Positions 10,616 to 21,134 of a stretch of DNA of 64,000 bases are shown one piece after another; position 1 is the first letter of the stretch, and each line of letters begins with the position of its first letter. The notes below the pieces were generated by a model. That model was given only the letters and a program-made list of their open reading frames with translations, ran no database searches and was not told the DNA's origin. The stretch comes from Prorocentrum cordatum (taxonomy: Eukaryota; Sar; Dinophyceae; Prorocentrales; Prorocentraceae): assembly GCA_963575745.1 (NCBI GenBank), contig CAUYUJ010018871.1, forward strand, positions 159,501 to 223,500, in the 5' to 3' direction. A program made the translations under genes and the position numbers.

Positions 10616-11170
10616 GTGGCCCCTACGGAATCCGTCAGATCCGAGGCAAGGCGCGAGGCAAGTTTCGACGAGCGCGGCGCAGAGCAGCGATTTCCGGGGT
10701 GCACAGAGGGCCTCGGACTAGTCATGTCAGGCAAAGAAAGGGAGAGCCCGGCCGCGGAAGAAAAAGTCAAGGCGTGGGGGAGATGGCTAGTCAAAGAAGG
10801 TAGGACCCACGGTCTCCGGCCCCCCAATGCGGGCGAAAGAGCAAGAGCCATAGGCTTAGCGGGATGCTACAGGGTGCTCGGACTGAACGACAGGGCTCTC
10901 CACGACGCAGTCGGCATACACTTCGACCCCCGCTGCCTACAGCGCGGAATAGTCACCGCAATGCGGGACTGGAGCGCGGGGGAGCAACAAATGACAGCCT
11001 GCTCCCCCGCACCGACAGGCGCCCAGATAGCTAAGGCATGGGCGGCAGCACGTACATACGCAGGGAGGAAATCCCCATGGGCACAGCTCAGAAATCACCC
11101 TTTCCCTGACGACATCGCAGAACAAATGAGGCGCGAGGAGGCCCTCCCTCCTGAGTCGGAACGCCCCTAG
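10616..11170 (+). CDS. Methyltransferase C-terminal part
   Basis: An open frame picks up after the break in the methyltransferase. REASFDERGAEQRFPGCTEG resembles the C-terminal region of C5-methyltransferases, where an ER..GFP-G-T-like motif precedes the last conserved segments. A later stretch (about 10840-10960) contains a conserved-looking alternating Leu/Gly region and a stop at 11168-11170. Assignment rests on position and weak motif similarity. No ATG begins this frame. Confidence 0.5.
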   Translation: MAPTESVRSEARREASFDERGAEQRFPGCTEGLGLVMSGKERESPAAEEKVKAWGRWLVKEGRTHGLRPPNAGERARAIGLAGCYRVLGLNDRALHDAVGIHFDPRCLQRGIVTAMRDWSAGEQQMTACSPAPTGAQIAKAWAAARTYAGRKSPWAQLRNHPFPDDIAEQMRREEALPPESERP

Positions 11171-11239
11171 ACTCCATTAGGGGCCCCAACACGCTCCACA
11201 GGGCGCTGGGGTCCCCCCCGTCACGCTCTGGCGCCGGGG

Positions 11240-12740
11240 ATGCGCGCGCTCGCCTGGGCGGAGGCACGACGTGCCCTTAACGAAGCGCTCGAAGCCAGTC
11301 GCCAACACAAAATACTCGGACCAAGAAGTCTCTGGTCACTCCTACGCCCAGAACCCTGGACGCAGCCAACATGGGACAGCATGTGCGGTAGACGCACGCT
11401 CGACGACGTGATACAAGCACTCAACGCCACCCCCTGGGGCAGCCTTCCCAGGTTTAGCTGCTGGAACGTAAGATACCTCAGAAGCAGCACTGCCAGCAAT
11501 AATTAGGTCAAGCACGCCCTGTTGACGCAAGTCACGATGAACAACAGGATTGCTCTCATTCAAGAGACACGCTGGCCCGAGCATGAGACCGAAGTGTGGA
11601 AGACAATGCTTCCAGCTAGGACGAGTGTAGCCTCCCCTGGCTTCCTCGGCCCCACCGGAGGCCTTGCTGGAGGAGTGGGCATCATCCTCCCGCACGGGAC
11701 CCGCCTCTTGGAACAGCAGAACATGGTTCCGGGCTGCGCAGTCGCGGCCATTGTTCAACAGGGCGAAAGAAGGATTCGCCTGGCCTCAGTGTATCTGCCC
11801 TCTACCAGGAAGGAGGGGACCCTAGTCGACATAGCCGCTGCAGCGGAGCAGTGGGAGCACCTCGACACATACTGGGGAGGCGATGTCAACCTACAGATCG
11901 ATCACCCAAGAGACGGAGAGGTAAAGGCAGCCGCCCTCCTCAGAGACATTATGACCAGCTCTGGCTCGACTGCGGCCCACATGCAAGGCCCCACCAGAAT
12001 CGACAAAGATAGCGAGTCCCAGATTGACATGTGTGCCTGCCCAGTCAGCCACATATACGCATACGAGCCTCGGAAGTCGTGGAGACTCACGCTGTCGGAC
12101 CACGCCCTCGTATCGCTCGAACGTCAGGGCGCAAAGAGAGCCAGAAGGGATGACACCATGAAAGCCGGAGACCTCAGAAGCCTTCCTGCTGCGGCGCACG
12201 TGGAACTCCGGCAACTGCACGCTCACCTTGAGCGCTTGTTCGGAGTCCCGCCCGTCAACCTAAGTGGCCTGATTCAACCCACCGACTGGATTAGGCCCGC
12301 ACGCCCAGGGGGATTTCCCGATCAACACCCGGATAACGACGATGGTGACCCCTCCCGCGATCCCTCCGACTCGACACAACACGTGCCAAGCGAGCCTCGT
12401 GGTGACGATCCTTCCCCTCCCATCCTCCCCACCCTAATGAGGTTCGGCAGGCGCGCCCTCTCCTCGGTTTTGTACGACTGGTGGAAGAAGTGGAGGTCAC
12501 ACAGGGCGCGAACTTCCCCAGGCCTGCTGCTCGCGGCGGCCAACCAAAAGCAAGAGGCGACGCGCCCCGTGGGGGTCCTTGCGGCCTGGCTATACGAGCA
12601 CGGATGGGACGGTCAGGACCTTTCCCCAGAGGATGCGGGTCGTTGGCTCAGAACTTGGGACGCCGAGGTCACTCAGAGAAGGGCGGCCCGACTTACCCCT
12701 GCACAAGAGGCCCAGGAGCCGAACGTTCCCCCCTTGCGGC
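11240..12740 (+). CDS. LINE APE-type endonuclease (ORF2 N-terminal part)
   Basis: The endonuclease nicks target DNA for target-primed reverse transcription. The ATG at 11240 opens a frame with FSCWNVRYL (the Asn motif of the EEP fold) at about 11450. A single TAG at 11504-11506 interrupts it. The same frame then carries LIQETRW (metal-binding Glu, about 11553), SVYLPS, WGGDVN (about 11872, the GDxN Asp/Asn) and SDHALV (catalytic Asp/His, about 12098). All key residues are present. A helical linker follows. The frame shifts near the C run at 12730-12735 into the reverse transcriptase. The lone stop makes this copy inactive unless the TAG is read through or is an error. Confidence 0.85.
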
Positions 12741-13850
12741 CCACTACAGAACTGGGCGGGAGATATACAAGAAGACCCACGCCATCCTGGGCGTCAGGGA
12801 CTGCAACGGCACATGGCATGACAGGCCCAACCAGATTGACAACGTCCTATGGAACAGTCGCAGTGAAATATGGAACTCCGCCCCCCCCCTGCCCGGTTCA
12901 GCGGGCAGGCTCCTTGACCACTACTTCCAAGGACACCCCGGGGTCGACATCCCCGACAGTCCCAGACCCAGGTGGGCCAAGCTCGCGTCTACCGTCCTCA
13001 CACCCTGCGGGAGCGCACCGGGGGTGGATGGCATGCCCTATGAGGCGTACCACCCTGGGGCGAGGTTCGTCGACTGCCTCATTGCCCAGGCCTGGTACGC
13101 AGCCGACCTCAACCCATCACTCATAGAGGAGGTGCTAGGGCCCTCCGTGGATCTCTTGGTATGGATAGGGAAGAAGCCTGGCGCAGAAGGCCCCAACGAC
13201 ATGAGGCCGTTGCAGCTCCCCACATGCATTCGACGACTGTACGGTGCATCCCTGGCCGACCTCCTCGGCCTAGTCGCCGAGCCACTTCTGAGCCCAAACC
13301 AGGCTGCCAAGCGGGGTGGCCAATGCGGGCCCAACATTACCAATGTCACCCAGCACTTGAGCTCTCCCCCCAAGCCACCAGAGGCGCCAGGCCCCGGATG
13401 GGCTGCGCTCCTCGGACAGCACGCAGCAATTGTTGAGGACTTTGTCGAGCAGGCCGCGTCTGAGGTGGGTGACGCCCCGTGTACAGCGGTAATCTTCTGC
13501 GACCAGAATGAAGCCTTCGAGCGGATATCACTCCAATGGATGGACAGTCTCCTCCGGAGATGGGAACTCCCCTCGTGGTTGCTGCACTCGCTCAACTCCT
13601 TGGTATCGGAGCGAAGGGTGATGACATGCGAAGGAAAATACAAAGGCCCCGAACGACGCCTGCTGAGGTCTGTGGGCATGGGGGGAACCGCCTCCCCCCT
13701 CCTGTGGAGCCTGGGGTACGACCCACTCATCGCCGTTATCTCGTCCATCACTGGGGACGACGACCCGACCTACGTGGATGACCTCGCCGCCCTGCTCAGC
13801 ACAACGAGGCAGACGCTAAGCGCCGCCATCGCCCCCCCCCCCCCCCCCCT
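12729..13850 (+). CDS. LINE reverse transcriptase, palm and fingers
   Basis: RNA-directed DNA polymerase of a non-LTR retrotransposon. Motifs in order: APGVDGMPYEAY (about 13015), MRPLQLPTCIRRLYG (about 13201), the motif-A aspartate in AVIFCDQNEAFERIS (about 13487), motif B as RSVGMGGTASPLL (about 13669) and motif C as TYVDDLAAL (about 13769). All three catalytic Asp are present. The frame is lost just after YVDD at a 16-bp C run (13832-13849) and resumes in the next frame. Confidence 0.9.
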
Positions 13851-14338
13851 GGGCTGCCAAGGCCGCCGGCCTCCTGGTTGAGGCACACAAATGCAGAGGT
13901 ATACGCACCGAGGACTCCCCCACCCTGCGTGCCGCGTTGGAAGAGGTACCCGTTCACTACGAGCAGGACGGGGACGACGCGCTGATCTCAGGGCTACCAG
14001 GAAACTTGATCAAGGCGCTCGCGGAAGGACATGCTGGCAACCGGGGGCCGATCCAGTGTTCGCCCTATCAACACAGCTGTAACTGCACCTTCAAGACAGC
14101 ACTCGTCCCAGCAGGCAAGCAAGAATGGTGGCGCACCCTTATGGAACACACCCCCTTCGGAGGCTCAGCGGTTAGAGATCAATGGCCCTACTTGGGGGCA
14201 GTGGTGGTATCCCGCGCGGCAGAAGGCGACGCCCCCCCACGAAACGGGGGACTCACCAAGGAACAAGAGGAGGCCCTCTGCAAAGGCACGTGGAACCGCC
14301 CCTTTCCCATAATTAGGGGGAGAGAGCCCTCGCGTTGA
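13851..14338 (+). CDS. Reverse transcriptase thumb region (frame-shifted)
   Basis: This continues the reverse transcriptase after the poly-C tract: WAAKAAGLLVEAHKCRGIRT is the helix and strand (motifs D/E) that normally follow YVDD. A Trp/Cys-containing thumb-like segment and an RDQWPYLGAVVVSR stretch typical of motif E/thumb sequence follow. The stop at 14336-14338 is bypassed by another shift into the following frame. Confidence 0.7.
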
Positions 14339-15588
14339 ACCTTGCCAAGATGTCGCCATCCCGTACGGCTGCCGCTTGGAACGCATACCTGATCTCCCTG
14401 GCCCCCTATGCAGCGCACTATGCCCCCCCCCCCCCCCCCCCCGACATGGTACAGGAGCGCGAGCTACTAGCCCAGCTGAGGACGGCTCTTGGGCTGGCGG
14501 GGGCATCCTGGGCCCCTGACTTCGTACTGACCGGGCTTGGCATCCGCTTCCAAGTACAGGGGTGGTCCCACGAGCACCTGGCGCAGCTCTTGCAGTCCAT
14601 CTACGGGGACGATATACCTATGAACGGGCATCCCCCTCACATCCAGTGGGGCGGGCGGAGGGCGGCCGCAGCCAACGTGGTCACGCACCTAGTGGAGCGC
14701 AGCTCGAAGTACAGGGAGGCATGGCGATGCCACGTTGACAAACTCGACAGCCAGAGAGGTCAATGCCCACAACGACAGCCACTGGATACACTAACCACCT
14801 TCCTACCACAAACAAAGGACGACCTCACAGAAGGAACAATCAAGCTCCTAGCCAGCTCGCGGAAGGACGGAAAGACCTGCGGTGCGGAAGAGGAAGGATC
14901 CCCCAACGCTGTTTGGCTCCGTCCCCGGGCGACCTCACCCGACCCCCCCCCCCCCGTCCAAGCTATCCCCCAGCCGCCTGCCGCACCAGGGCAGTCCAGC
15001 GGTGAGGGAGGGGAGGCTCCGTCCCCGCGCGATTATGGAAGTGGCGGCGGCGACGAGGAGCTAGACTGGGACCCGCCAGAGTCAGAATGGCAGGCGCATG
15101 GAGTCCACCAAGACAGGAACGACTCCGAGGCCCGAGCCAGTCCAGCACGCCAAGTGGTCATAGCCGACACCCCAGAGCACAGCGACAGTGATGCCTCCCA
15201 CAGTCCGCCAGTCCTGTGGACCAATCCCCCGCAGCGTGCCGAGTCCAAAGCCTGGTCGCCGTACGCCAGGGAGTACTCGCGTTCCTACCAGGCCGCAATG
15301 TGCAACGACAGGAGGCTCGACTGGAGACTGAGGCTAGTTGAAAACAAGGTAGAACTCCGGCCGACCCCAATTCCTGAGGACGCCGCTCTCAGCCACGCAG
15401 AGCGCCCGCCACTGAGCCCCCCAGCCTCCTGGCAGCATCGCAGCACAGGCCGAGGAAGCGAGCCACAGAATGCATCCATCCCACCAGCACGCCCTGACGA
15501 CCTCATGCGCGGTCTCCCCATGTACCTGAGCTCCATCAGCGAAGCAGACACCAACGAGGAAGAGCCAGCACAAGACAAGATCAGCTGA
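14335..15588 (+). CDS. LINE ORF2 C-terminal region
   Basis: The open frame begins with MSPSRTAAAWNAYLISLAPY, which resembles the post-RT segment of LINE ORF2 proteins (W-N-x-Y...S..PY). A helical region and a Pro/Glu/Ser-rich acidic tail follow. A 17-bp C run inside (about 14424-14440) is read in frame as poly-Pro. No nuclease or zinc-knuckle motif was seen. 417 codons. Confidence 0.55.
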   Translation: MNLAKMSPSRTAAAWNAYLISLAPYAAHYAPPPPPPDMVQERELLAQLRTALGLAGASWAPDFVLTGLGIRFQVQGWSHEHLAQLLQSIYGDDIPMNGHPPHIQWGGRRAAAANVVTHLVERSSKYREAWRCHVDKLDSQRGQCPQRQPLDTLTTFLPQTKDDLTEGTIKLLASSRKDGKTCGAEEEGSPNAVWLRPRATSPDPPPPVQAIPQPPAAPGQSSGEGGEAPSPRDYGSGGGDEELDWDPPESEWQAHGVHQDRNDSEARASPARQVVIADTPEHSDSDASHSPPVLWTNPPQRAESKAWSPYAREYSRSYQAAMCNDRRLDWRLRLVENKVELRPTPIPEDAALSHAERPPLSPPASWQHRSTGRGSEPQNASIPPARPDDLMRGLPMYLSSISEADTNEEEPAQDKIS

Positions 15589-15591
15589 CTG

Positions 15592-16254
15592 CAGAGGACG
15601 CTGGGAGGCGCCTTCAACGGGATTTGGCCCGCCTGGGTCCGTAAGGCAGTCAGCAAGCACGGGGGCCCATGGGTCAGCATCGAGTCCGACCCCAAGAAGA
15701 ACTCCGTGCAGCTTTGCGAAGACTTTCTTCAGGCATGGGGCAAAGCGGGCTTCGACGCCTACAAGATGGACGACGAACACCAGCTCCGCGTAGACTGGCC
15801 AATCATTACGGACAGACATCGCAAGCAGCTACAGCGTAAAACCAGGACACACCACGAGGGTCCCAAGGGTGGCGTATGCCCATACCCGTGGGCAGACGGC
15901 AGCAAGACGGCGCCTTGCCCCCCCTCAGTGCCATCCGACGACAGGGTACCCGCACAATTGGCTGCCTCAAGCGAGCCCACCAGGGAGGACCGACGGCACC
16001 CATGGAGCAAACCAAGGGAGGCCGCCTGCTCCCCTCCGGTGTACACCGACTACAGGGTCGCCGAACAGACAACCCCACCCAGTGCCGCAGCTCGATGGGA
16101 GACATGGCAGGCATGGGAAAGGTGGGACCACCGCCAGGACACGTGGTCCGGCTCCGACTGGAGGACCAGGGAGAAACGTTTGGCCCCCAGAGGAGACGCT
16201 CAGTATGCTGACAAACGACAGCGCGGATGGGACTCCGCCCGCAAGTGGGCCTGA
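15592..16254 (+). CDS. LINE ORF2 tail, unknown
   Basis: Immediately after the previous stop, the frame open to 16254 contains a protein-like stretch (GGAFNGIWPAWVRKAVSKHG onward, about 15604-15840) followed by Arg/Pro/Trp-rich sequence. It is probably the C-terminus after one more frame break or a stop codon. No family recognised. Confidence 0.4.
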   Translation, partial: QRTLGGAFNGIWPAWVRKAVSKHGGPWVSIESDPKKNSVQLCEDFLQAWGKAGFDAYKMDDEHQLRVDWPIITDRHRKQLQRKTRTHHEGPKGGVCPYPWADGSKTAPCPPSVPSDDRVPAQLAASSEPTREDRRHPWSKPREAACSPPVYTDYRVAEQTTPPSAAARWETWQAWERWDHRQDTWSGSDWRTREKRLAPRGDAQYADKRQRGWDSARKWA

Positions 16255-17120
16255 CGGGCCCACCCTGTCGGAGCGCTGCCCCGCTGCCTCTCCCCAGGCC
16301 CAGGAAGGCAGCACCTCCGTGGGAGACAGATGGAGAGGGTTCCCCGCTTTGTCCTGCAGCTCATCTGCGGCTCAAGGCCTTTCCCCCCTAGTCATGTCAA
16401 TACTACGAGTTGCCATTCAACCCGTATCAGAGCGCCGCGCATGCTTTCTAGACGACAACGACCTCGGACAGCTGGGGGCTGCCGCCACCTCCTTATACAA
16501 GGTTGTCTCCATTGCGTTGACCATGTGGGCCATTTGGTCCCCCGACGTGCCTTGCGGGGCCCGGTGGGTCGGCAGTCCGATGGTCCTCTACCGCCCTTTT
16601 GCCGCCCGCAGGAGCAGAGGTCACGAGGATACAGACGCTGCAGGGACTGTCCCCACAGGCCCCTCCGCGGATAGCCCCTATACAGCAGGGGCTGGTTTCA
16701 CCGCAGTGGCAGGCCCCGGCCTTAATACATTCGTGCCACCTCTTGGGAACGAAGTGCACCACTCCCACTGCGTCTAGACTCCCACGGTTCAGCGCGGTCT
16801 CTAGCCCGTGTGGTAACGGCCGCCATATTTCTGTCACACGGTTCACTTTGGCCCTTCTCTGGCATGGGCCCGAGGTGCCCGCCGCGCACCCACCTTGGAC
16901 GGCTGGGGCTGCAGGACAAAGGCCCCCCCCCCCTCTCGCTCCTTTATCAGCGCTTCTGACAGCAGCGACCTGGTGACGTTCCCTCACATGACAGGCTCCT
17001 TCCTGGCCACTTCCCGACGACGCTGCGCGCGTCCATGGCTGATGCTGGGCGTTGGGCCCTCGACGGTTCCCACATATTCACCTGACCTGCGGCTATCGGC
17101 TGCGCCCCCCCCCCCCCCTT
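16255..17120 (+). other. Presumed 3' UTR of the LINE
   Basis: No convincing coding frame. The stretch ends with the motif TGCGGCTATCGGCTGCGCC at 17088-17106 and a C run to 17119, the same motif and tail found four times near the 5' end. Confidence 0.45.
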
Positions 17121-17144
17121 CTTCTCATCGGCATCCACAGCTGG

Positions 17145-17680
17145 GCGCCTGTCGTGGTTGTTTCACCTCAGTGACATGTCGTGGCACTCCCTGCATTCCC
17201 CCCCTGGATGTGGGACACCAACAGGACCATGTTGCGACTTGCTTTCCACGGTACACCGTGGCCTAGCCCGTGTGACGTCGGCTGAAATAATCCACGCCCA
17301 CGGTGAGACTTGGCCTAGCTCTCGCGAGCACGGGCCCGCCTCGCCCGCCCGGACATTTGAGCGGCTGGGTACGTCGGCTTAATGCCCGCCCCTTCGTTCC
17401 ACAGCCACAACAGGGTGTTCGTCGTGGTTGTTTCACCTCAGCGACAGGTCGTGGCTCTCCTGGCATTCCTCTCCTGGATGCGGGGCACCACTATGGCATG
17501 GTTGCGACTTGCCTTCCGCGGCGCACCGTGCCTTAGCCCGTGCAGCGTCGGCTGAAATCATCCACGCACGCGGTGGGATTTGGCTTGGTTCTCGAGCATG
17601 GGCCCGCCTCGCCCGCCCGGGCGTTCGAGCGCATGGGCACGTCGGCCTAAGGCCCGCCCCATCGTTCCACCTCTCCGTCC
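17145..17680. repeat. Two-copy ~270-bp tandem repeat
   Basis: A unit starting at GTCGTGGTTGTTTCACCTCA occurs at about 17151 and 17421. Both copies continue through similar sequence (GTCGGCTGAAATxATCCACGC, then CGGGCCCGCCTCGCCCGCCCGG-type text) to the end at about 17400 and 17675. No gene seen. Confidence 0.75.
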
Positions 17681-17959
17681 CGTCACGTCTCTGCTGCGGC
17701 ACCCCCCATTGGCAGACGCTTACGACGGCTTCATCGCCGGCATCGTTTTCGGTCACGGTCTTTTGCCCGCCTGGGCTCACCTCTACGTGGTGCTGTCGGC
17801 GGGAAGGACCGCGCCCCCCTCGTTGCATTGCGTCTGATGTCCGTGCTCGACGTGCAGCTGTCCATGAGCCTTAGTTGCTCCATGAGTGAGGGTTCCTGGT
17901 TCATGCTTCGCTTTCTCCGTATGCCGGGCGTCGGCGTGCGGTTCCTTTCTATCCCGCAG

Positions 17960-18345
17960 GTTTACTCCGGCGATGGCTTTGGGCCCGCTGGTTCTTCCTG
18001 CTCGCCGTCTGGCTTTGCCGGGCCTCTTCGCCTTTATCCCTCGCATGTGCATCCGGCGTTGGCTTGTGGCCCGCTGGCAATTATCTCGCTTCGCACTTGC
18101 ATTCCAGCGTTGGCTCTTGGCCCGCTGGTAATTATCTCGCTTGGCCCCCCAAGCTTGCTTCGCCTTCTCTGGCACCGGTGCTCTCCGGCGTTGGCTTTGG
18201 CCCGCTGGCAATTAGTTCCGGCCCGCTCTCTGGATTCGCCTTCGGAGCCGCGGTCAAAAGTGCATTTCCCCCCGCGCTCTCTCTGGCGCCTGTGCACTCC
18301 AGCGTCGGCTTTTGGCCCGCTGGCAATTATCTTGCGTGCTGCCCC
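17960..18345. repeat. Five-copy dispersed tandem motif GGCCCGCTGGCAATTATCTC
   Basis: Variants of GCGTTGGCTTTTGGCCCGCTGG followed by CAATTATCTCGCTT occur at about 17964, 18057, 18109, 18188 and 18303, with 50-115-bp spacing. No coding evidence. Confidence 0.7.
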
Positions 18346-18479
18346 ATGCTCGACACGACCCGCTCTCTGGAATTGCCCTTGGAGCCGCAGATCAAAAAAG
18401 TACCCCCACCAGCGTCCGTAGTCTGGCTCAAGCCGTCTCGGCTCGAGCCCCCCCGGGTCCAGGTGCGCGCCGCGCCCGG

Positions 18480-19165
18480 CCTGCCGCGTTGGCCTCGGCG
18501 CCGGCGCCGCCCTGCTGCTGCTGCCCGCGGCGGGCCGCCTGGCCTGGGCCCGCCCCCGGCGGCCGCTGCTGCCGCCGCCGCCGCCGCCGCCGCCCCCCCC
18601 TGGAGGCTGGCGCGCGCGCGGCGGCGGGCGGACCGGGCCCGCACTTGGCTGCTGCTGCCGCCCCCCCCCCCGGGAGGCTGGCCCTGCCTGGCGGCCGCCG
18701 CTGCAGCTGCTGCCGCCGCCGCCTCTGGCGCGCGCACAGCGGCGGGTGCACCTGGCTGCCGCGGGTTGGGCCCGCCCCTGGCGGCTGCTGCTGCCGCCGC
18801 CGGTGCCGCCTCCCCCCGGAGGCGGCGGCCGGCCGGCTGCGCCGTGGCCGGCGGTCGGCTGCTGTCGCGGCGGCCGTTGCTGCCGCCACTGCCGGCTCCC
18901 CGCCGGCGGCGGCGGAGGCGGTGGGCTCGGTGGCCCGCGGCGCCGCGGCCGCCCCTGCGGCCGCCTGCGGCGAGGCCGCTGGCGCGGCGGCTGCGGCGGC
19001 AGCCGCCGCCGCCCCCGGCGCCCCCCCCTGCTCAGCAGCAGCAACAGCAGGGCACCCCTGGAAGCCTGCAGCAGCAGCAGCAGCAACAGCCGCTGCAGCA
19101 GCAGCAGCAACAGCAACAGCAGCAGCTACAGCAGCAGCAGCAGCAGCAGGGCACCCCTGGAACCC
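18480..19165. repeat. GCC-rich block followed by CAG repeat
   Basis: About 540 bp of near-pure G/C triplets is followed at 19028-19155 by interrupted (CAG)n, including two copies of a GGGCACCCCTGGAA phrase. All six frames stay open (poly-Ala, poly-Gln, poly-Arg) because of composition. I do not call a gene. Confidence 0.85.
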
Positions 19166-19224
19166 AACAGGCCCCGCCACTCGGGGTAGAACAGGATACA
19201 GTGCCGACGGACAACGATTCCTCA

Positions 19225-20865
19225 ATTCATACAGCAGTCGCCGGCGTGACAGATGAGCGCTGCACCGCGTCGGTGGCGACGGGCGCCACGGGAAGGGGGA
19301 GTGGGCGACGCGGGCTTGCAACCAAAACATCCAGAGGGCCCCTCCGGCGTGTAACCCCAGCCTCGCGGGCGCCCCACAGCACTTACACGGGGTGTCGGCG
19401 CGGACCTCATCCCAGGCGGCCATCCGCCGCAACCCTGGTGCACCGAGGCCCCCTTGTGTACTGAGGCCACAAAACTCATAGCAGCCGTAGCTGCACCCCG
19501 TCGTGGCACCGCTCTGGCAGCGAAGGGTCCGCGCGAGCTCCTGTCCAGCGGCCGCGCCCCTGGGCGCCGGCTCCGTCGCCCCCTCTGGCGGGGAGGGATC
19601 CGCGGGAGCTCAAGGTACTCTTGCATCCCGGTGCCCTGCCCTCGGCGCCGGCTGTCCGTTTGGGGCCCCCTCGCCCCCTTCCGGCCTTGCGTCCGCGGGC
19701 GTTCTAGGCGCCCTCGCCTCCCCGTGCCCGAGTGCTGCAGAGGGCAGGCCCGTGCTCGGAGACGGCCCCCGCCTGCTCCCTGACGGACAGCGCATCGGAC
19801 TCGTGTCTGTTGAGGCCGCGGCCACCCTGGAAGCAAGAGAAATCAGCCCCGTGCCGTCGCAGTCGTGCACCCTGAAATGGAGAGGCGTGACAGCGGTTGG
19901 AGGCTGCCCTCCCTCGTTGCAGCAGGCACGGCCCCCCTGGTCAACAGACCCACAGCATCCAGTGCTGATGGCGACTACAAGACCTCCACTCAGAGCGGCC
20001 GTTAGCCGCGACCCTGGATCCACGCGGGGAGTAGCAGAGACTATGGGCGCGAGACATAGCACTGACGAGGTCCGCCCATCTGTCTCTCAAACGGACCGCT
20101 GTCGTACTCCCGGGAACAGATGCCGCCCATGGCAGGCTTAGCCTTCCCTTGAATGCTCCGCCCTCTCTCCCAACCCATCAACCCTTTAGCTGCATCCCTG
20201 GATCTCGTCTACCAACACTAGGCACGACCGTTGCAGCTGTCGCCGGCGTGACAGACGAGCGCTGCACCGCGTCGGTGGCGACGGGCGCGGCGCTGCGGGA
20301 AGGGGGAGTGGGCGACGCGGGCTCGCATCCAAAACATCCGGAGGGCCCCTCCGGCGTGCAACCCCGGCCTCGTGGACGTCCAACAGCACTTACACGGGGC
20401 GGCGGTGCGCACCTCCTCCCAGGCGGCCGTCTGCCGCAACCCTGGTGCACCGAAGCCCCCTTGTGGGCTGAGCCCACAAAACTCATAGCAGCCGTAGCTG
20501 CCTCCCGTCGTGGCACCGCACTGGCAGCGAAGGATTTGCCCGCCCCTGGGACAGGACGGCCGCGCGGCAAGGGAAGTCAGCCCCGCGCCGCACCGCACCG
20601 CTGCAACCGCGGGGCGACGAGGCAGCTGTCAGCGGCTGGCCGCCCGCGCTGGACCTACGCATCCCTGAGCAGCCACAGCTGCATCCATGGTTTCCCCGGC
20701 GCGCTGGCAGTCGCCACATGGCCTGGCACCACGGGCGGGTCGTTGGCACCTGTCGCATCTGACCCGTGGCAGGCTTCGCCCCCCCCTGGGTTCGCCCCGC
20801 TCTCTTCTCTCAACACTGAGCAGCGGTTAGCTGCGACCCTGGATCAACGTGGACTCACAGTCCTC
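19225..20865. repeat. ~1-kb tandem repeat with two ~310-bp similar cores
   Basis: The block at about 19225-19530 recurs at about 20232-20535 with roughly 90% identity by eye (from GCCGGCGTGACAGA to CTGGCAGCGAAGG). A second shared phrase (GTTAGC-GCGACCCTGGAT) is at about 20001 and 20827. The spacing of about 1 kb suggests two units of a longer satellite. Open frames here (for example 20149-20910) change with each copy and have no known motif. Confidence 0.7.
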
Positions 20866-21134
20866 ACGGGTGCGTCGGCCACCGCGGCAGCAACGCTGCT
20901 GGACAGCTAGTACTTCAGCGGGCTGCAGCCGGCCTACCCTGGAGGGCGGGGAGCTCGACGGACCGGACCGCAGCGTTGGGGGTGGATGCTTTTCATTGCT
21001 GGGTCGGGGGGCCTTGGCTGCGGTTCCCGCCCTGCCCCCCCCCGCCCCGGCTCGCCCCCGCCCCCCCCCCGCTCTGCCCTCCCCCCCCTCACAGGGCTGT
21101 CCAGGACCCCGCGCTGACGGCGGTAATGATACCT

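Larger units (their letters stand above)
1546..17120 (+). mobile_element. Long LINE retrotransposon carrying a DNA methyltransferase
   Basis: In order along the + strand: a Pro/Ala-rich ORF1 region with a RING-like finger, a C5-cytosine DNA methyltransferase (9774-11170), an APE-type endonuclease (11240-12740), a reverse transcriptase (12729-14338) and a C-terminal region (to 16254). The 3' end is taken as the poly-C tract after 17106, because the same short motif plus poly-C occurs four times near the 5' end. LINEs that encode cytosine methyltransferases have been described in Symbiodinium, so the gene content fits a dinoflagellate. Most reading-frame breaks lie at or near C runs, so this copy is either dead or damaged by homopolymer sequencing errors. 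The ends are approximate and I found no target-site duplication. Confidence 0.75.

Noticed and set aside
18064-19464. 466-codon poly-Ala/Gln frame
   Set aside because: GCC and CAG repeats keep all frames open; no globular sequence or motif is present.
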